Part shown: positions 10,637 to 18,547 of the stretch, in pieces
Layout: the number at the start of each line of letters is the position of its first letter
How positions within the stretch are numbered: the stretch's first letter is position 1
From: Oligoflexus sp.
GTDB taxonomy: Bacteria; Bdellovibrionota_B; Oligoflexia; Oligoflexales; Oligoflexaceae
Length of the DNA stretch: 64,000 bases
Assembly (NCBI GenBank): GCA_014378195.1
Contig: JACMOC010000083.1
Location: forward strand, 235,475-299,474
Direction of reading: 5' to 3'
Notes under the pieces: generated by a model
The model's input: the letters and a program-made list of their open reading frames with translations, nothing else
Told to the model about the DNA's origin: nothing
Databases searched by the model: none
Made by a program: the position numbers and the translations under genes

Positions 10637-12448
10637 ATGGAAGAACACGTCAATCCGAAACTCTATCGCATTCGTCACTCTCTGGCCCACGTATTGGCTC
10701 AGGCGGTTCAACTGAAATTTCCAAAGGCTCAGCTTGGGTTTGGACCTCCGACCGAGCAAGGGTTCTTTTACGATTTCGATTTTTCGGACACTACGTTTAC
10801 GGAAGCTGACCTGAAAGAACTCGAAAAGATGATGAAAAAAATCATCGCTCAGAGTCATGCTTTTGAATATTCCGAATTTGACTACGAAGGTGCGGTCAAC
10901 TTCCTCAGCGCCGGACGTAGTGAGCCTTATAAGCTTGAGAACTTGAATAATCTCCATGCGCGCGGCGTGACCAAATTCACGTTTTATAAAAGCGGCAATT
11001 TTATCGATGTCTGCGAAGGCCCTCACGTTGAGAAAACGAGCCAACTGCCCGCCGATGCTTTCAAGCTCGATCGCGTAGCGGGTGCTTACTGGCTCGGCGA
11101 CGAAAAAAACAAAATGCTGACTCGCATCTACGCGTTGGCTTTTGAAACGCGTGAGCAGCTGGATGATTTCATCAAACGCCGCAAGCTGGCCGAAGAATAC
11201 GACCACAAAAAACTCGGCAAAGAGCTGGAAATCTATCACTACGAAGACATCATCGGCAAAGGCCTGCCTTTATGGATGCCGAACGGAACCGTGATCCGTG
11301 ACGAAATCCAAAAGTATGCAGTCGAAATGGAATTTCGTTACGGCTATAAACGCGTCGCGACACCCAACATCGCAAAGGGTGAGCTCTACCTGCGTTCGCA
11401 GCATTTGCCTGCCTATAAAGAGTCGATGTTTCCCCCCATGATTATTGAGGAAGACGACAACAAAAAAACCGAATACTACCTCAAACCAATGAACTGCCCG
11501 CATCATCACCTTATCTACAGTGCCCGCAAACGCAGTTATCGTGAGCTACCCCTGCGGTTGGCTGAGTACGGTACATGTTATCGCTACGAACAATCGGGCG
11601 AAGTCTCTGGCCTCATCCGCGTCCGCTGCATGACCATGAACGATGCCCACATCTATCTCCGTGAGGCTCAGTTCCCCGAAGAATTTGATAGTCTTCTCAA
11701 GATGTATCAAGAATTCTATACAACATTTGGTTTGACTGAATACCGGTTCCGCCTGTCCGTTCGCGGCGAAGAAAACGCCGACAAGTTTAAGGGCGATGCT
11801 GATATGTGGAGCAAAGGCGAGAAACTTCTCGAAGAAGCCCTCATTCGCGCGAAGCTCCCTTATTATGTAGGGGTAGGCGAGGCGGCATTTTACGGTCCGA
11901 AGATCGATATCCAGTTCCGTAACCTTATGGGGCGCGAGGAGACCGTCTCGACGATTCAAGTCGATTTTCTTTCGCCGCAAAACTTCGAGCTCGCGTACAC
12001 CGATGAACAGGGACAGGATCAACTTCCTATCATCATCCACCGAGCCCCTCTTTCGACTCACGAGCGCTTTATTAGTTATCTGATCGAATACTACGGCGGG
12101 GCTTTTCCGACCTGGGCTGCGCCTGTGCAAATCGTAGCGATACCAGTCATGGAAGCCTGCCGCGATCATGCGCGCGCTCTGGTGGCCGAACTTCATGCGA
12201 GGATGGTTCGGGCCGAAGTCGACGATAGCGATAATACGCTAAACAAAAAAATTCGGACCCACTCGATGCGCAAGATTCCGATGCAGCTCATTATCGGGCA
12301 AAAAGAAATGGATGAAGGTCTCGTAACCATTCGTCGTTACGGTATCCAGGAGCAGGTAACCATGCCGCGTGATGAATTCATCGCCATGCTACTTAAAGAG
12401 ATCTCGGATCGGACTATGCTGAGAGCAGCCATGGGTTCTTTAATTTAA
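10637..12448 (+). CDS. thrS: threonyl-tRNA synthetase lacking the TGS domain
   Basis: Charges tRNA(Thr) with threonine. The 603 residues begin directly at the editing (SAD) domain (RHSLAHVLAQAV, then the zinc/editing CEGPHV), followed by the class II core and anticodon-binding domain. Catalytic zinc ligands are visible in KPMNCPHHH (Cys), MNDAHIY (His) and IHRAPLSTHERF (His); motif 2 is YRYEQSGEVSGLIRVR. The E. coli enzyme has about 640 residues with a ubiquitin-like TGS domain at the N-terminus; here that domain is absent, and an in-frame stop just upstream rules out a missed start. GAGGAAG precedes the ATG. A strong terminator follows. Confidence 0.95.
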   Translation: MEEHVNPKLYRIRHSLAHVLAQAVQLKFPKAQLGFGPPTEQGFFYDFDFSDTTFTEADLKELEKMMKKIIAQSHAFEYSEFDYEGAVNFLSAGRSEPYKLENLNNLHARGVTKFTFYKSGNFIDVCEGPHVEKTSQLPADAFKLDRVAGAYWLGDEKNKMLTRIYALAFETREQLDDFIKRRKLAEEYDHKKLGKELEIYHYEDIIGKGLPLWMPNGTVIRDEIQKYAVEMEFRYGYKRVATPNIAKGELYLRSQHLPAYKESMFPPMIIEEDDNKKTEYYLKPMNCPHHHLIYSARKRSYRELPLRLAEYGTCYRYEQSGEVSGLIRVRCMTMNDAHIYLREAQFPEEFDSLLKMYQEFYTTFGLTEYRFRLSVRGEENADKFKGDADMWSKGEKLLEEALIRAKLPYYVGVGEAAFYGPKIDIQFRNLMGREETVSTIQVDFLSPQNFELAYTDEQGQDQLPIIIHRAPLSTHERFISYLIEYYGGAFPTWAAPVQIVAIPVMEACRDHARALVAELHARMVRAEVDDSDNTLNKKIRTHSMRKIPMQLIIGQKEMDEGLVTIRRYGIQEQVTMPRDEFIAMLLKEISDRTMLRAAMGSLI

Positions 12449-12470
12449 TCTACTTTTCGCATCTTTGCTC

Positions 12471-12504
12471 CAAGGCGCCGCAGATACCTGCAGGCGCCTT
12501 TTTG
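12471..12504 (+). terminator. intrinsic terminator after thrS
   Basis: AAGGCGCC-GCAG-ATAC-CTGC-A-GGCGCCTTTTTG: a ten-base-pair stem with one bulge followed by TTTTT, starting 22 bases after the thrS stop. It separates thrS from the downstream ggt gene. Confidence 0.9.
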
Positions 12505-12619
12505 TCAATTTGTGAGCTGAAAGATGATTCGACAAGGCCGTAGGTGTCTGGTTTAATCCCATGATGCGACAGAACTATTCGTGGGTCGCGTCCGTCAGAT
12601 GGTGAATGAGGGTTGAGCG

Positions 12620-14305
12620 GTGAAAAAATGTTTGGGACTGAACCTGTGTCTCGTGTGGTCGCTATCCGCAACCCTGACTCTGGGCGCAACGCGCGCACCG
12701 GTTACCAATGCCAAAGGCCTGGTCGCGTCGTCGAGTCCAATTGCCTCTGAAGTCGGTGCCCAGATTTTGAGACAAGGCGGCACCGCGGCTGATGCGGCCG
12801 TTGCCGTCGGTTTTGCGTTAGCCGTGACCTGGCCATCCGCTGGTAATATCGGAGGCGGAGGATTTGCTCTCATTCACGCTGACGGCGGACCCGATCGTTT
12901 TATCGACTACCGAGAGACGGCCCCGGCCGCCGCTGGCCCCGATTTTTATCTCAATGCGAAAGGCGAGCTTGACGCCTCTGCATCCCGTGTTGGCTATCGG
13001 GCAAGTGGCGTGCCCGGAACTGTAGCAGGACTTGCGCTCCTTCACAAAAGGTGGGGCAAACTCCCGTGGAAAACTCTCCTCGAACCGGCCCGAAAACTGG
13101 CCGAAAGTGGCTTTATTGTCGATCAGGCCCTTGCTGAGAGTCTTCAGCATTCTCAGGAGCTGCTCGAAGGAAACGCCGAGACGCGAAAGATCTTTTTCAA
13201 AAAAGGGCATGTGATTGGGCGCGGTGAACGACTCATTCAAAAAGACCTTGCTCGATCCATTGCGGCCCTTGAGAGGGGGCCTGAGGCGTTTTACGAGGGT
13301 TCGGTTGGCAAAGCTATCATCGCTGATATCCAGAAAAACAGAGGTGTCCTGAGTGCCAAAGATCTCAGCAGCTATAAGGTGGTTGAACGCGAACCTCTGC
13401 GAAGGAAGTGGCGTGATTTTGAAGTTGTCACCGCTCCTCCTCCGTCATCAGGAGGCGCAGTTCTCCTGGCTATCCTTGGGATGCTTGAAAAAGACAATCT
13501 GGAAGCGATGGGAAGCGGTTCGGCTGACTACGTGCATCTGCTGACCGAAACCATGAAAAAAGCGTTTGCTGATCGTTCCACGTGGTTTGGCGATCCGACT
13601 TTTGTAAGCAATCCAATCGACAAACTGCTTGATCCCGTTTACCTCGCAAAAAGACGCTCCGAAATCTCGATGACAGCTGCAGCCCATGATATCAAACCCG
13701 GCGAGCTCCCGGGCGAGAAGCCTGACACGACGCATTTTACAATACGCGACAGTCACGGTATGACGATCAGCAATACTTATACCCTCAACGGATCGTACGG
13801 AACGGGTATCGTCGCCAAAGGCACAGGTATTCTGCTCAACAACGAAATGGATGATTTTACCAGCAAGATCGGTGCCAGTAACATGTTTGGTTTGACCCAG
13901 GGAAAACGAAACCTCATAGCCCCTGGCAAACGTCCTCTGTCCTCTATGACCCCGACCTTTGTTTATCGCGGCAAAGACCTCATTCTCGCGCTGGGTGCCC
14001 CGGGTGGACCGACCATAATTAACTCAGTCGCGCAGACTTTGCTTAATCGCCTGGTGTTTCATATGGATATCCAGCAAGCCGCCGATGCCCCGCGATTTCA
14101 TCATCAATGGATGCCGGACAAACTCCTTTATGAACCCTTCGGTCTTAATCCTGATACGAAAAAAGCCCTTGAAGCCAGAGGTCAGATTTTCCGTGACGAG
14201 GCTCGTACTTTTGGCGACGTCGAGGCCCTCGCCTGGGATGACGAATTGAGGCTCTGGACAGGGGCCTCAGACTCTCGCAATGGTGGAGCTGTGGCGGCGG
14301 AATAA
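12620..14305 (+). CDS. ggt: gamma-glutamyltranspeptidase
   Basis: Cleaves the gamma-glutamyl bond of glutathione and related peptides in the periplasm. The 561-residue precursor has a signal peptide (MKKCLGLNLCLVWSLSATLTLG). The Ntn-hydrolase autocleavage site lies before T370 in KPDTTHFTI, which splits it into large and small subunits. Other family features: the substrate-Arg region DYRETAP, NEMDDF, and the oxyanion segment KRPLSSMTPT. The GTG start has GAGGG upstream. It follows the thrS terminator and so is separately expressed. It may recycle glutathione that also serves the frmAB pathway 5 kb upstream. Confidence 0.94.
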   Translation: MKKCLGLNLCLVWSLSATLTLGATRAPVTNAKGLVASSSPIASEVGAQILRQGGTAADAAVAVGFALAVTWPSAGNIGGGGFALIHADGGPDRFIDYRETAPAAAGPDFYLNAKGELDASASRVGYRASGVPGTVAGLALLHKRWGKLPWKTLLEPARKLAESGFIVDQALAESLQHSQELLEGNAETRKIFFKKGHVIGRGERLIQKDLARSIAALERGPEAFYEGSVGKAIIADIQKNRGVLSAKDLSSYKVVEREPLRRKWRDFEVVTAPPPSSGGAVLLAILGMLEKDNLEAMGSGSADYVHLLTETMKKAFADRSTWFGDPTFVSNPIDKLLDPVYLAKRRSEISMTAAAHDIKPGELPGEKPDTTHFTIRDSHGMTISNTYTLNGSYGTGIVAKGTGILLNNEMDDFTSKIGASNMFGLTQGKRNLIAPGKRPLSSMTPTFVYRGKDLILALGAPGGPTIINSVAQTLLNRLVFHMDIQQAADAPRFHHQWMPDKLLYEPFGLNPDTKKALEARGQIFRDEARTFGDVEALAWDDELRLWTGASDSRNGGAVAAE

Positions 14306-14359
14306 GGTACTATGGTGAGTAGGTAAAACAGGGCCAAGCTGAAACGCGGAGGGAATATT

Positions 14360-14779
14360 TTGAAACGCATGACACCCGAGCAGGCAATTATGTATCTCGG
14401 CATTCAGCATGACGGCGGTTTGTCGCCTTGTCCGGGTACGCTCACGGCGGTGTGCAGCTATTTTCCAAAGGACAGTATTCACTACCTCAAGCCCATATCC
14501 TTCGATGGACCGCTGGAATCTGTTCGGGAGCGTTTAATAGCCATTATGCAGTCCCTTGTAGGTGCAGCTCTAGCTCCAGGCTCGTCGCCTGAGTACTATA
14601 TGCGCTTCACCGTTCAGCATTGGCTGCTCGAAATCATAGATGATGTTGAATTTCTGATCGACGAAGAGAGCCATCTCATTCACTTTCGTTCGGCTGCTCG
14701 TCAGGGGCTTTGGGACATGGGGCGTAATGCACGTCGGATGAAACGAATCAAATCTTTATTTCGCAGTATCCAAGCCTAG
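14360..14779 (+). CDS. DUF1499 family protein
   Basis: A 139-residue soluble protein. The C-terminal block DDVEFLIDEESHLIHFRSAAR followed by DMGRNARRMKRIKSLF, and the N-terminal LSPCPGTLTAVCSYF with spaced Cys, match the DUF1499 pattern (CP.t.NcVsS near the start, RSasR.GysDlGvNrkR at the end). No function is established for the family. The TTG start has CGGAGGGA at good spacing; ATG 14369 is an alternative three codons later. No signal peptide is seen. It lies 54 bases after ggt on the same strand and may be co-transcribed. Confidence 0.8.
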   Translation: MKRMTPEQAIMYLGIQHDGGLSPCPGTLTAVCSYFPKDSIHYLKPISFDGPLESVRERLIAIMQSLVGAALAPGSSPEYYMRFTVQHWLLEIIDDVEFLIDEESHLIHFRSAARQGLWDMGRNARRMKRIKSLFRSIQA

Positions 14780-14821
14780 CGAAGCTTTCACCTATCAGGA
14801 TTATTCATAATTCTCAAACGT

Positions 14822-14849
14822 AGCGGTACCAGGCGCTCTGGTAACCGCT
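14822..14849 (+). other. strong hairpin between DUF1499 gene and DUF3015 pair
   Basis: AGCGGT-ACCAG-GCGCT-CTGGT-A-ACCGCT: an eleven-pair stem with one bulged A and a five-base loop. It is followed by GCAATTTCG rather than a T-run, so it is either a poor terminator for the DUF1499 transcript or a structured leader of the DUF3015 operon. Confidence 0.5.
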
Positions 14850-14928
14850 GCAATTTCGCCGTTGACGGTGTTCGCAAGTCTCTGTTACCTGGAAGGAAAT
14901 ACGTTTTTTCACGTGACGGAGGCTATGT

Positions 14929-15411
14929 ATGAAGCTATGGCATCTTGCGCCACTGGCGCTGCTATTGAGCCAGGGCAATGCGTTTGGAATGACCTACGGT
15001 ATGGCAGGTTGTGGACTAGGTTCTCTCCTCGTCAAAAGCAACGACACTGTGCAGATTCTCGCTGCTACGCTCAACGGCACCAGCGCGAACCAAACGTTTG
15101 GTATCACCAGCGGGACATCCAATTGTCTGCCTGCAAACAAAGCCGCGGCTTTGGAGCAGCAACAACACTTTGTCCGGGAAAATCTCGAAAACCTGCGTCG
15201 CGATATGGTCAAGGGTGATGGCGAATACCTCAAGGGTTATGCGGAAGTCCTTGGATGCAACGCCCAGTCCTATTCACGTTTTGCTCAATTTGCGAAAGCC
15301 GAGGAAGCTCAAATCTTTCGAGCGCCCGGCGCCATTGCGGTCCTTGAAGCCACCAAAGATACGCTCCGCAAAAACGCGGAATTGCAAAACGCTTGTTCGA
15401 ACCTGATCTAA
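14929..15411 (+). CDS. DUF3015 family exported protein (copy 1)
   Basis: A 160-residue protein with signal peptide MKLWHLAPLALLLSQGNAFG. The mature part starts with YGMAGCGLGSLL, the signature of DUF3015, and has four Cys in pairs (C in AGCGLG, SNCLP, VLGCNA, NACSNLI), probably disulfides in the periplasm. Function is unknown. GGAGG six bases before the ATG supports the start. It is the first gene of a tandem pair; the second copy starts 26 bases after its stop and has the same cysteine spacing. Confidence 0.85.
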   Translation: MKLWHLAPLALLLSQGNAFGMTYGMAGCGLGSLLVKSNDTVQILAATLNGTSANQTFGITSGTSNCLPANKAAALEQQQHFVRENLENLRRDMVKGDGEYLKGYAEVLGCNAQSYSRFAQFAKAEEAQIFRAPGAIAVLEATKDTLRKNAELQNACSNLI

Positions 15412-15437
15412 TTTTTTCCTTTTTATCGGGGCGCACT

Positions 15438-16007
15438 ATGAAACTTTCGACGAATCGCCTTCTTATCGCTACTCTGTTGCTCATGCCCGGGATGGTCATA
15501 GCAAAACCAGCACCTAAAAAAGGACCGCCCAAACCACTGCCAGCTGCTGCAGCACCGGCAACTGGACCTGCGGCTCCTGCAACACCACCGGCCCCGCCTC
15601 CGCCGCCTTACAACCCGGGTTACGGGATGGCAGGCTGTGGACTGGGCGCTGAGTTGATCAAAGAAGATAGCTTTATCCAAATCTTTGCCGCTACGACGAA
15701 CGGCACGGTTTGGTCGCAGTCTTTCGGCATTTCGTTTGGCACTCTCCACTGTACGCCAAGCAACAAAGCAGTTGCTCTTGAGCAAAAAGTCTTTATCGAA
15801 GCCAATCTCGTTTCTTTGAAACGCGAAGCCGTGGCCGGCCAAGGCGAGACATTGACAGCGTTTGCTGATCTTTTGGGTTGCCAAACGGCGCAATTCAGCC
15901 AAGTATCCAAAGATAATTATCAGCAGATCTACAAGGCCTCTGAAGCCGATCAGATTCTGCAAGGCTACAAGGCGGTACTTTCCACTCAATGCACACGACT
16001 TATCTGA
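15438..16007 (+). CDS. DUF3015 family exported protein (copy 2, proline-rich linker)
   Basis: A 189-residue paralogue of the gene just upstream. The signal peptide (MKLSTNRLLIATLLLMPGMVIA) is followed by a Pro/Ala-rich linker of about 45 residues (KGPPKPLPAAAAPATGP...PPAPPPPP) absent from copy 1, then the same domain: YGMAGCGLGAELIK, FGISFGTLHCTPSNKAVALEQ, LLGCQTAQFSQ, TQCTRLI. The linker may span peptidoglycan or tether the domain. The stop overlaps the start of the next gene by 19 bases, so copies 1 and 2 and the DUF4105 gene look like one operon. Confidence 0.85.
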   Translation: MKLSTNRLLIATLLLMPGMVIAKPAPKKGPPKPLPAAAAPATGPAAPATPPAPPPPPYNPGYGMAGCGLGAELIKEDSFIQIFAATTNGTVWSQSFGISFGTLHCTPSNKAVALEQKVFIEANLVSLKREAVAGQGETLTAFADLLGCQTAQFSQVSKDNYQQIYKASEADQILQGYKAVLSTQCTRLI

Positions 16008-17848
16008 AGTCTCTCAAGACCCCACTCGGGGTCTTGTTTACCCTGACTGCTCTTATGATCGGTAGCCTCCCCTTATCCACGTCTGTCTCAGCAAACGGCT
16101 CCGTTGCCCGTATGAGCTGGCGACGATTGCTCTACTACTCCTCACGTACTTTGGAACATGATACGAGCCTCGTCGACAGTCCCGAATTTTTTCTCGCTCG
16201 TGATGGCCAATCCAATTCCGATCATGAACTGGACGCTTTTATACAGGCGATCCATGACGATTCCGACGCCAAGCCAGAACAGGAACGTATCGCGTGTCGT
16301 TTTCCAGCCCGCACCCTTTGGCTCAAAAGAAACCGACCCGATATCAAACTTCCGTCCGTCACCTGTCCTGAGTTCACCAACTGGTTGACTCTCAGTCGTC
16401 CCAAGGCGGTTTCCCTCATTTTCTCTTCTTATTTCGTCAATAATCCTTCCTCAATGGAAGGTCACACATTTCTTCGCTTAAGACGAGGGTCGGCAGAGGC
16501 GGCTCCTCTGCTTGATAAAGCGGTTAATTTCGCGGCAGAACCTACGACTCAGATCCCGCTCCTTTATTCGATTATGGGTTTGACAGGGAGTTTCCCAGGC
16601 AAATTTGCTCTCATGCCTTATTATTCCAAGGTTCAGGAGTATGCGAATGCGGAGAGCCGCGATTTGTGGGAATACAACCTCAACTTCAACGAACAAGAAA
16701 CCCTCGCGATGATGGCGAGCCTTTGGGAACTGGCACCGACCCGGATCGATTACTATTTTTTTGACGAAAATTGCAGTGCGGTCCTTATCTATCTGCTGCA
16801 ATCCGCGCGTCCGGAACTTTCACTTGCCGACAAACTTGGTTTTTTTGTCCACCCCAGCGATACGCTTCATATCGTCATGGAGGAGCCAAATCTGGTTACT
16901 GACGTTGTGTTTCGAGCGTCAACAAGAAGCCGTTACCTCGCGCAGAAAGCGCTTCTTTCCGAAGATGAGGCCAGACTCATTCCTCTTATGGTTGCTGCAA
17001 AAAACGAGCAAGTGGATGGCTATGGTGGTATATCGGGACCACGAAAGGCCCTTTTACTCGACACGATTCTTGCTTTTATCGAATACGACGAAAGTTTATA
17101 TGGCTCAAAAGCCCCGGTGAAAAACGCGGTGCTCTACGATAAAGTTCTGTCTGCCCGTTCAAAACTGAATGCTGCTCCGGTGACAATCTTTCCTCCGCCA
17201 CCGGATGAAGCGCCACATGAAGGTCACAAGGGCCAAAGATTCGGTGTTGGATTTGGTCAATTTCATAGAAAATACGAAGGCTTACTCGAATACAGGCCCG
17301 GTCCGCACGATATCCTTTCTCCGGCGATCGGATATCCGCCCGAACTTGGTATTGAATTAGGGCGCACGCGTTTAGCGCTAGTAGAAAGCGGCAAGGCAGT
17401 CATCCGGAGCGCCGAACTTTTCCATATTCTCTCCTTAAATCCCTCGCGATCCGGGCGTTTTCCCTGGTCCTGGCAGATGCAGTTGAATTACGAAAATACA
17501 GAGATCAAAACAGTGAACCTGCGTTCGTCGATCGGTCAGGCTTTTACTCTTGATGAACGCGATCATTATGTCTTTGGTTTTTTTGATACGCGCGTAATGG
17601 AAGAGCGTGGCAATCCTGGGATTTGTCCTGGCGCAAGTCTTGGCGCGCGCTGGAGTTTTGGCAAACGTCTGGTGACGATAGCCGAGGCTGGCGTTGAACG
17701 GTGTTATCAGGATGTGACGAGTCCCTGGGTTGGGCTTTGGACCCACGCGTGGCGCTGGTCTCTCAACGATACCTGGGAAATCTACGCCGAAGCCCAGAAA
17801 AGAAATGCCAGCCGGGAGTGGTCAGCTGGATTTTTTCGATATTTTTGA
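15989..17848 (+). CDS. DUF4105 (Lnb-like) periplasmic/outer-membrane protein
   Basis: A 619-residue exported protein. An N-terminal hydrophobic signal (LGVLFTLTALMIGSLPLSTS) precedes a DUF4105 domain with the conserved His in SMEGHTFLRLRRG (H159) and Cys in FFDENCSAVLIYLL (C262), a Cys/His arrangement typical of NlpC/P60-like acyltransferase folds. The C-terminal 200 residues alternate in the manner of beta strands and end GFFRYF, suggesting a barrel. As I recall, this family has been linked to lipoprotein N-acylation in Bacteroides (Lnb); whether this protein does that is inference. The ATG overlaps the DUF3015 gene by 19 bases. No ribosome site was checked beyond the coupling. Confidence 0.8.
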   Translation: MHTTYLKSLKTPLGVLFTLTALMIGSLPLSTSVSANGSVARMSWRRLLYYSSRTLEHDTSLVDSPEFFLARDGQSNSDHELDAFIQAIHDDSDAKPEQERIACRFPARTLWLKRNRPDIKLPSVTCPEFTNWLTLSRPKAVSLIFSSYFVNNPSSMEGHTFLRLRRGSAEAAPLLDKAVNFAAEPTTQIPLLYSIMGLTGSFPGKFALMPYYSKVQEYANAESRDLWEYNLNFNEQETLAMMASLWELAPTRIDYYFFDENCSAVLIYLLQSARPELSLADKLGFFVHPSDTLHIVMEEPNLVTDVVFRASTRSRYLAQKALLSEDEARLIPLMVAAKNEQVDGYGGISGPRKALLLDTILAFIEYDESLYGSKAPVKNAVLYDKVLSARSKLNAAPVTIFPPPPDEAPHEGHKGQRFGVGFGQFHRKYEGLLEYRPGPHDILSPAIGYPPELGIELGRTRLALVESGKAVIRSAELFHILSLNPSRSGRFPWSWQMQLNYENTEIKTVNLRSSIGQAFTLDERDHYVFGFFDTRVMEERGNPGICPGASLGARWSFGKRLVTIAEAGVERCYQDVTSPWVGLWTHAWRWSLNDTWEIYAEAQKRNASREWSAGFFRYF

Positions 17849-17851
17849 AGA

Positions 17852-18547
17852 TTATTTGTCAGCAAATTGTTTGGCGAAATTGTGGAAGCTCTCGCGAATG
17901 AGAGATTGAGTGAGGGGGGCTTCAATCGGAGCGTCATCAGCGGTAGCTCCATTCGGCCCAACAGTTTCCTGCGTGGCATAGATGATTCCATTCCATAACA
18001 GATCAGAAGCCTCAGTGCTCATAATACGAAAACGCATTTTCAATGTGCGCTGGCAATACATACGCATGCCTTTGGCTTTCGGATTGAGATAGGTGGCCAG
18101 GGCCTCTTTGCGACCGCAGCTCACAAGGTTTGATAAAATGCTTGGCAGTAGTATCTGGGGGGGATAGGTCTTGCCGAGGTTCGTAAGACCAGACAGTACG
18201 CTCCGGGTCGATTGCGAGACGGCCTTCTGATCTTCCTTAGAGAGCTTTACGCGCCAGGCTTCAACGGGCCTGGGTTCGACCAGGGCTGCGATTTCGGCGG
18301 CTGAGAAAACAGTAGTGTGTTTCCATGTTTCGCGCAGAGTGTTAGCGAGTATCGCATCATAGGTGAGCAGGTCGGATGGACCAGCCTGTCCTTGGGCATC
18401 GAGATCGACGATAGGCGCCAAAACAAAGCCTTTTTTAGTGAGTTCCTGCCTTGTATAGAGGACTTCACTTTCGGGTTGAGTCCGGTAGGCATTACACGCA
18501 TTGAGCATTATTGCGGCGGTGACCATGAGAGTCATTCGAGAGATCAT
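17852..18547 (-). CDS. putative lipoprotein of unknown function
   Basis: A 231-residue protein with a lipoprotein signal (MISRMTLMVTAAIMLNAC, lipobox MLNA-C). The mature part is mainly helical and soluble, with two further Cys (LVSCGRK, RMYCQRT). No family recognised. The start overlaps the stop of the hybrid kinase gene by ATGA, so the two are translationally coupled and the lipoprotein may be a partner of the sensor kinase. It converges with the DUF4105 gene, leaving three bases between stops. Confidence 0.72.
   Translation of the reverse strand: MISRMTLMVTAAIMLNACNAYRTQPESEVLYTRQELTKKGFVLAPIVDLDAQGQAGPSDLLTYDAILANTLRETWKHTTVFSAAEIAALVEPRPVEAWRVKLSKEDQKAVSQSTRSVLSGLTNLGKTYPPQILLPSILSNLVSCGRKEALATYLNPKAKGMRMYCQRTLKMRFRIMSTEASDLLWNGIIYATQETVGPNGATADDAPIEAPLTQSLIRESFHNFAKQFADK

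Noticed and set aside
10490..12196. Long minus-strand open frames (about 250 and 216 residues) opposite thrS
   Set aside because: They are antisense to a clearly identified thrS, have no ribosome site or family motif, and arise from its codon usage.
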